A DNA stretch of 36,590 nucleotides from Actinomycetes bacterium (lineage in GTDB: Bacteria > Actinomycetota > Actinomycetes > Propionibacteriales > Propionibacteriaceae). The stretch is taken from NCBI GenBank assembly GCA_023392635.1, contig JAEVYS010000028.1, positions 1-36,590 on the forward strand, written 5' to 3'. Under the pieces are notes generated by a model, which did not search any database, had not been told where the DNA came from, and saw only the letters and a program-made list of their open reading frames with translations. Below, in pieces: positions 31,782-36,590 of this stretch. Position numbers and translations under genes: made by a program. Every line of letters begins with the position of its first letter. Positions within the stretch are counted from its first letter, which is position 1.

Positions 31782-33064
31782 CAGAGCAGGTCGTGCAACA
31801 TGACCACCTGTTCGCGGGAGGGGCCCACGCCGATGCCGGAGATCCGGCACCCGACGAGTTCCTCGAGCCGGCGGACGTAGGCCTGGGTGTTCTTCGGGAA
31901 CTCCTCGAAGGAGCGGCAGCCGGTGATGTCCTCGGTCCAGCCGTCCAGGTACTCATACACCGGCACGGCGTGGTGGAAGTCGGTCTGGGTCATGGGCAGG
32001 ACGTCGGTCCGGACGCCGTTCACCTCGTAGGCCACGCAGACCGGGATCTTCTCCCAGCCGGTGAGGATGTCGAGCTTGGTGAGGAACATGTCGGTGAAGG
32101 CGTTGGCGGTGACCGCCGCCTCGACGACCAGGGCGTCGAACCAGCCGCAGCGACGGTTGCGTCCGGTGGTGGTGCCGAACTCCGCGCCGTCGGTTCGCAG
32201 CTTGTCGCCGTCCGCGTCGAGCAGCTCGGTCGGGAACGGGCCCTCGCCGACGCGGGTGGTGTAGGCCTTCATGATGCCGATCGTCCGGTCGATCCGGGTC
32301 GGGCCGACACCGGAGCCGGTGCAGGCGCCGGCCGCGATCGGGTTGGACGAGGTGACGTAGGGATAGGTGCCGTGGTCCACGTCGAGGTGGTGGGCCTGGG
32401 CGCCCTCGAACAGCACCACCTGACCGGCATCGAGGGCGTCGTTCAGTACACGCACCACGTCGGTGACCATCGGGCGCACCCGCTCGACGTGGGCCAGCAG
32501 CTCCTCGGCCACCTCGGCCGGCTCGATCGCCCGGCGGTTGTAGACCTTCACCAGCAGGTGGTTCTTCTGCTCGAGCGCCGCCTCCACCTTCTGGGTCAGG
32601 ATAGAGGCATCGAAGAGGTCCTGCACGCGGATGCCGAGGCGGTTGATCTTGTCGGAGTAGGCCGGGCCGATGCCACGTCCCGTGGTGCCGATGCGGCGGT
32701 TGCCGAGGAAGCGCTCGGTGACCTTGTCCATGACCTTGTGGTACGGCGCGATGATGTGGGCGTTGGCCGAGATCAGCAGCTTCGAGGTGTCGACCCCGCG
32801 CGCGTTGAGTCCGTCGATCTCCTCGAACAGGACATCGAGGTCGATGACCACGCCGTTGGCGATCACCGGGGTGCTCTTCGGGCTGAGGATGCCGGACGGG
32901 AGCAGGTGCAGCGCGTACTTCTCGCCGTTCACCACCAGGGTGTGGCCGGCGTTGTTCCCGCCGGAGTAGCGGACGGTGTAGTCGACGCGGTCACCGAGCT
33001 GGTCGGTCGCCTTGCCCTTGCCCTCGTCGCCCCATTGCGCGCCGACGACCACGATTCCCGGCAT
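31781..33064 (-). CDS. purA: Adenylosuccinate synthetase
   Basis: PurA joins IMP and aspartate with GTP to form adenylosuccinate, the first step from IMP to AMP; PurB then finishes the step. The 427-residue protein is the standard length. It has the P-loop-like QWGDEGKGKATDQL (10-23), GNNAGHTLV, the IMP-binding GTTGRGIGPAYSDK, DHGTYPYVTSSN and the GTP-binding TTTGRNRRCGWFD segment, all intact. The ATG at 33064 has AGAAGGG upstream and a TAGGGT -10 candidate at 33129-33124, giving a leader of about 50-55 nt. Downstream it is coupled to the small membrane protein. Confidence 0.97.
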   Translation of the reverse strand: MPGIVVVGAQWGDEGKGKATDQLGDRVDYTVRYSGGNNAGHTLVVNGEKYALHLLPSGILSPKSTPVIANGVVIDLDVLFEEIDGLNARGVDTSKLLISANAHIIAPYHKVMDKVTERFLGNRRIGTTGRGIGPAYSDKINRLGIRVQDLFDASILTQKVEAALEQKNHLLVKVYNRRAIEPAEVAEELLAHVERVRPMVTDVVRVLNDALDAGQVVLFEGAQAHHLDVDHGTYPYVTSSNPIAAGACTGSGVGPTRIDRTIGIMKAYTTRVGEGPFPTELLDADGDKLRTDGAEFGTTTGRNRRCGWFDALVVEAAVTANAFTDMFLTKLDILTGWEKIPVCVAYEVNGVRTDVLPMTQTDFHHAVPVYEYLDGWTEDITGCRSFEEFPKNTQAYVRRLEELVGCRISGIGVGPSREQVVMLHDLL

Positions 33065-33123
33065 GGTCTGCCCTTCTTCGTAGAGAAAGCCGGCGGCAAT
33101 GCCGACCGGGCTCTTGCGACCAC

Positions 33124-33129
33124 ACCCTA
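33124..33129 (-). promoter_or_regulatory. -10 box of purA
   Basis: TAGGGT on the minus strand (within GATAGGGTG) lies 59 nt upstream of the purA ATG, between purA and the cold-shock/DUF1294 gene. This would give purA a normal leader, unlike purF, purC and purD. Confidence 0.45.
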
Positions 33130-33139
33130 TCGGGTCGGG

Positions 33140-33769
33140 TCAGCCCAGCAGCCCTTCGAGGTGGGGCCAGGTGGTCGAGAGCAGCACGAACACGATGACG
33201 TTCACGAACGTCGCCAGCCAGAAGACCAGCTGGAAGCTGCGCTTGCGGTTCTTGTGGCGCACGAACTGCTGGGCGAGGACACCCCCGGGCCAGCCCCCCA
33301 GCAGGGCGGCCGCCTGCAGCGCGCCCTCGCTCGTCCGCCAGCCGCCGGCGACCGCCGCGCGCTTGTCGGTGACGTAGAACGCGAAGGTGGCCAGGCTCAT
33401 CGCCGCGTAGAAGGTCGCGACCCACGCCGACACCCCCAGCACCCGGATCGCCACCGCGAGGTAGACGGCAAAGGCCACCAGGATGGCGAGGGCGAACCAC
33501 TCGACCCGGCCGCGCCGGACGTGGGAACTGCGCCGGCCCGGCAACTGCAGCGGGTAGACCCGTGCGGCGTCGACCGCGCACGGACGTCCGTCGGCGTCCG
33601 CACCGACGGTGAACTCGACGAAGTCGCCGGGCTGCGGACGCCCGCCGCCGACGTCGAAGGCCGAGATGTGGACGAACGTCCGCCGGCCCGCCGCCTCCAC
33701 GAAGCCGAAGCCACGCTCGTCGTTCCAGTCCGCCAGCACGCCCGTCCGGCGGCCGGCGCGACTGTTCAT
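33140..33769 (-). CDS. Cold-shock domain - DUF1294 fusion membrane protein
   Basis: This 209-residue protein fuses an N-terminal cold-shock-like OB fold to a C-terminal DUF1294 membrane module. Residues ~8-75 carry RTGVLADWNDERGFGFVEAAGRRTFVHISAF, matching RNP1 (GFGFV) and RNP2 (FVHISAF) of nucleic-acid-binding cold-shock domains. After a basic linker there are two membrane segments (FALAILVAFAVYLAVAIRVL, WVATFYAAMSLATFAFYV), the DUF1294 core YVTDKRAAVAGGWRTSEGALQAAALLGGWPGG with QFVRHKNRKRSFQ, and a last TM (FWLATFVNVIVFVLLS). The fusion is known in several bacteria; function is unknown, possibly membrane-located RNA binding. The ATG has TACCAT six nt upstream. It lies upstream of purA but with separate promoters. 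Confidence 0.88.
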   Translation of the reverse strand: MNSRAGRRTGVLADWNDERGFGFVEAAGRRTFVHISAFDVGGGRPQPGDFVEFTVGADADGRPCAVDAARVYPLQLPGRRSSHVRRGRVEWFALAILVAFAVYLAVAIRVLGVSAWVATFYAAMSLATFAFYVTDKRAAVAGGWRTSEGALQAAALLGGWPGGVLAQQFVRHKNRKRSFQLVFWLATFVNVIVFVLLSTTWPHLEGLLG

Positions 33770-33775
33770 GGCGTG

Positions 33776-33781
33776 ATGGTA
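33776..33781 (-). promoter_or_regulatory. -10 box of the cold-shock/DUF1294 gene (leaderless)
   Basis: TACCAT on the minus strand, then CACGCC (6 nt), then ATG at 33769. Confidence 0.5.
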
Positions 33782-33796
33782 TCGGCGCCACGCAGA

Positions 33797-33834
33797 GCGG
33801 CCCCGGGCCGCGGGGCCCGGGGGCCGGGGGCCGC
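33797..33834 (-). terminator. GC-only hairpin downstream of fba
   Basis: The outer arms GCGGCCCCGG and CCGGGGGCCGC pair with one bulge, and the enclosed sequence CCGCGGGGCCCGGGG can fold further. It lies 15 nt after the fba stop and before the next promoter. There is no U tract. Confidence 0.55.
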
Positions 33835-33848
33835 TGCTCGTCCGACGG

Positions 33849-34871
<1,023 letters not shown>

Positions 34872-35020
34872 TCGATGGGCCTCTCTGACGATGACAGCGT
34901 CCGCGACCGTGCGGCCGCCGAGCGGGACGACCCCAGTCTCTCAAATGTCGGCGCGGCTTGGCGCACGCGTTCGAGATTGGACCCGCCCCTGCACGGCTGT
35001 GCTAGTGCGCGGACGGAGGT
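34872..35020. other. Intergenic region upstream of fba
   Basis: This 149-bp gap must contain the fba promoter. Only the ribosome binding site (GAGAGG on the minus strand) is clear. No convincing -35/-10 pair, operator or coding frame was identified. Confidence 0.4.
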
Positions 35021-35536
35021 TCAGTCCAGGCGCGACAGGTCGAGCCAGGCCCGTCCCGAGGAGAGCACCCGGACGGCGGTGTCGAGCGTCGCGGGCATCG
35101 TGTCGGTGTACTCCAGCGGCACCTTCGCCGAGCGCCGGTCGCGGGTGGTGGTGACCAGTGACATGGACGAGCCCAGCGACCCGGGCCGCACGACGACCGA
35201 GCCGACCTCGGGCCACACCAGCCACTGCTGGCCGATCAGCATGCCGTCCCGGTTGAGGCCGATGGCGAGCCCGGGCTGCGCGATTCCGGCGTCGGAGCGG
35301 ACGCGGACCAGCCGTATCACGCTGAACACCACGGACACGAGCCCGGAGGCGAGCGATGCCCCGAGGATCCACGGGGCCCACGGGCCGAACGGCTGCGGCC
35401 ACAGGTACCACGCGCCGGCGGTGAGGGCGAGGCTGACGACCATCGACCCCAGCCGCCACAGCAGGGTGTTCCGCGCACGGAGCAGTTCGCGGGCCGCCAC
35501 ATCCGCCCGGTAGTAGACGCCGTACTCGTCGCTCAT
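35021..35536 (-). CDS. Two-TM membrane protein with possible PH-like C-terminal domain
   Basis: This 171-residue protein starts at ATG 35536 (MSDEYGVYY); a GTG at 35566 is frame-continuous but lies upstream of the -10 box. After a charged N-terminus (YRADVAARELLRARNTLLWRL) come two membrane segments, about 27-48 (GSMVVSLALTAGAWYLWPQPFG) and 52-74 (APWILGASLASGLVSVVFSVI). The cytosolic C-terminal ~90 residues (IGLNRDGMLIGQQWLVWPEVGSVVVRPG) resemble the bacterial PH-like pattern of 'RxDGxxVxxxxxxWpeI', though this is pattern-based. Function unknown. It follows the SpoU methyltransferase by 10 bp. Confidence 0.78.
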   Translation of the reverse strand: MSDEYGVYYRADVAARELLRARNTLLWRLGSMVVSLALTAGAWYLWPQPFGPWAPWILGASLASGLVSVVFSVIRLVRVRSDAGIAQPGLAIGLNRDGMLIGQQWLVWPEVGSVVVRPGSLGSSMSLVTTTRDRRSAKVPLEYTDTMPATLDTAVRVLSSGRAWLDLSRLD

Positions 35537-35543
35537 CGCCGCC

Positions 35544-35549
35544 ATCCTA
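35544..35549 (-). promoter_or_regulatory. -10 box of the two-TM protein gene, overlapping the upstream stop codon
   Basis: TAGGAT on the minus strand lies 7 nt before the ATG at 35536. Its first three bases are the TAG stop codon of the SpoU-type gene. Confidence 0.5.
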
Positions 35550-36212
35550 GGCTCGCCCGTCCCCAATCCGGTCCATGCGGGGTGGGGGCCACTGCAGGGC
35601 CCAGGCGTACATCGCGATCGCCGCTGCGGCGCCGGCGTTCAGCGAGCGCGTCGAGCCGTACTGGGTGATCGCCACGACCTTCTCGCAGCCGGCGACGACG
35701 CCATCACTGAGCCCGGGACCCTCGGAACCGAACACCAGGCAGCAGTGCTCGGGCAGCAGCGCGTGCTCCAGCGGGAGCGACCCGGGCAGGTTGTCGACGC
35801 CGACGGGAACCACGCCGTGTTCGGCGAGCCACTCGAACAGCGCGGCCTCGTCGACGTGGTGGTGCACATGCAGGTAGCGGTCGGTGACCATGGCCCCGCG
35901 CCGGTTCCACCGCCGGCGCCCGATGATGTGCACCGCGGCGACGTTGAACGCATTGGCCGTGCGCACGATCGAACCGATGTTGAAGTCGTGCTCCCAGTTC
36001 TGGATCGCCACGTGCAGGGGTGAGCGGCGGGTGTCGAGGTCGGCGACGATCGCGTCCACGCTGAGGTAGCGGTAGTCGTCCACCACGTTGCGCCGGTCGC
36101 CCGCGGCGAGGAGCTCCCGGTCGTAGCGTGGATCCTCCGGCCAGGGCAGCGGGTGGGGTCCGACGCCGGGGGCGGCAGCGGCCGCCACCTCGTCGTCACT
36201 GAGGAGCTCCAT
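35547..36212 (-). CDS. SpoU/TrmH-family RNA 2'-O-methyltransferase
   Basis: This 221-residue SPOUT methyltransferase transfers a methyl group from SAM to a ribose 2'-OH in tRNA or rRNA. The trefoil-knot motifs are present: motif 1 NIGSIVRTANAFNV, motif 2 CLVFGSEGPGLSD, and motif 3 TQYGSTRSLNAGAAAAIAMYAW. The N-terminal ~85 residues (DEVAAAAAPGVGPHPLPWPEDPRYDRELL) are a lineage-specific extension. The ATG at 36212 is chosen because TAGCGT sits 7 nt upstream and a longer frame to 36482 runs through the divergent DedA gene. Which RNA it modifies cannot be told from the sequence. Confidence 0.9.
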   Translation of the reverse strand: MELLSDDEVAAAAAPGVGPHPLPWPEDPRYDRELLAAGDRRNVVDDYRYLSVDAIVADLDTRRSPLHVAIQNWEHDFNIGSIVRTANAFNVAAVHIIGRRRWNRRGAMVTDRYLHVHHHVDEAALFEWLAEHGVVPVGVDNLPGSLPLEHALLPEHCCLVFGSEGPGLSDGVVAGCEKVVAITQYGSTRSLNAGAAAAIAMYAWALQWPPPRMDRIGDGRA

Positions 36213-36237
36213 GGCGGCCACGCTACCCTTGACTGTT
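36213..36237. promoter_or_regulatory. Divergent leaderless promoters sharing one TA step
   Basis: On the minus strand TAGCGT occupies 36225-36220, 7 nt before the SpoU ATG. On the plus strand TACCCT occupies 36224-36229, 8 nt before the DedA GTG. The two -10 boxes share the self-complementary TA at 36224-36225. With a 25-bp gap between start codons there is no room for separate promoters. Confidence 0.55.
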
Positions 36238-36590
36238 GTGAACCTCCTTCCCCAGCTGGTCCTCGTGCCGCTGCTCCTGCCCAACTGGCTCGACCCCGAG
36301 TACATCCTGACCGCCCTCGGCAACTGGGCGTTGTGGGGGGCGGCATTCATCGTCTTCATCGAGTGCGCCATCTTCCCGGTGCTGCCCGGCGACTCGCTGC
36401 TCTTCGCGGTGGGCCTGTTCATCGCCAACGACGCCCCGATCATCCACTTCGGTGACCTCGGCAAGCCGGCGGTGCTCGCCATCTCCGTGCTCGTGCTGGT
36501 GATCGCAGCCGTGCTGGGAAACGTGGTCGGCTACTGGGTGGGCAAGAGGGTCTCGCCGTGGGGGTTAAAGCCACCCCGGGGGGTGAACCG
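36238..36590 (+). CDS. DedA family membrane protein (3' truncated by window edge)
   Basis: This is the first ~117 residues of a DedA/SNARE-associated-type integral membrane protein; family members are linked to membrane lipid (undecaprenyl phosphate or phospholipid) translocation and membrane homeostasis. The start is GTG at 36238. After MNLLPQLVLVPLLLPNWLDPEYILTALGNWALW come the family features FIECAIFPVLPGDSLLFAVGLFIA (the conserved E-x-x-x-x-P-x-x-PGD pattern), a loop, and LAISVLVLVIAAVLGNVVGYWVGKRV, with the conserved GYWVGK. The last ~10 visible residues (WGLKPPRGVN) do not look like DedA. It diverges from the SpoU-type gene. Confidence 0.85.
   Translation, partial: MNLLPQLVLVPLLLPNWLDPEYILTALGNWALWGAAFIVFIECAIFPVLPGDSLLFAVGLFIANDAPIIHFGDLGKPAVLAISVLVLVIAAVLGNVVGYWVGKRVSPWGLKPPRGVN

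Noticed and set aside
35566..35566. Longer start of the two-TM protein at GTG 35566
   Set aside because: It lies upstream of the TAGGAT -10 box and inside the end of the SpoU-type gene; ATG 35536 fits better.

Overview
The window is strongly GC-rich, with frequent GTG starts and dense gene packing. It carries actinobacterial marker families (DUF3073 next to purM, a GabD2-type dehydrogenase, 4Fe-4S-type PurF). The best guess is a high-GC actinobacterium, possibly of the Propionibacteriales; the phylum is well supported by family content, the order is inference. No rRNA, tRNA, CRISPR array, insertion sequence or phage gene was seen. It reads as ordinary chromosome rather than an island.

Layout. 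1-651: 3' part of a fructosamine-kinase-like gene. 754-3616 (minus): DUF3073, purM, purF. 3659-4687 (minus): a DUF4870-type membrane protein. 4799-8001 (plus): a GabD2-like dehydrogenase overlapping a fused PabB-PabC. 8096-9007 (plus): a BadF/NagK-type kinase. 9030-13921: divergent purC and a very long single-chain purL. 13957-16641: a LuxR-type regulator divergent from a probably bicovalent FAD oxidase. 16732-18697: a RibD-type reductase, a signal-less HtrA-like protease, and a divergent HxlR regulator. 18771-19706: a PPK2 polyphosphate kinase. 19717-22520 (minus): purD-purB. 22738-31463 (plus): an eight-gene operon with an Opp-type ABC transporter, ROK regulator, GH4 glycosidase and BadF-type kinase. 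31473-33064 (minus): a small membrane protein and purA. 33140-36212 (minus): cold-shock/DUF1294 protein, class II fructose-bisphosphate aldolase, a two-TM protein and a SpoU RNA methyltransferase. 36238-36590 (plus): start of a DedA protein, cut by the window end.

Functional picture. Seven purine-biosynthesis genes (purM, F, C, L, B, D, A) lie within 32 kb but in at least five transcription units, separated by unrelated genes. The 22.7-31.5 kb operon looks like a self-contained path for an imported, probably beta-linked, sugar: ABC uptake, intracellular phosphorylation by the terminal kinase, and cleavage by the NAD/metal-dependent GH4 enzyme, with the internal ROK protein as likely local regulator. 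A palindrome sits exactly between the -35 and -10 of its promoter.

Most notable sequence signals. (1) A nearly perfect 54-bp tandem repeat plus an inverted partial copy is inserted in frame into the 3' end of purD, just upstream of the purB ribosome binding site. (2) Twelve genes have a TANNNT -10 box only 6-8 nt before the start codon, so leaderless mRNAs are likely common here. (3) The SpoU and DedA genes appear to share the TA of two face-to-face -10 boxes.
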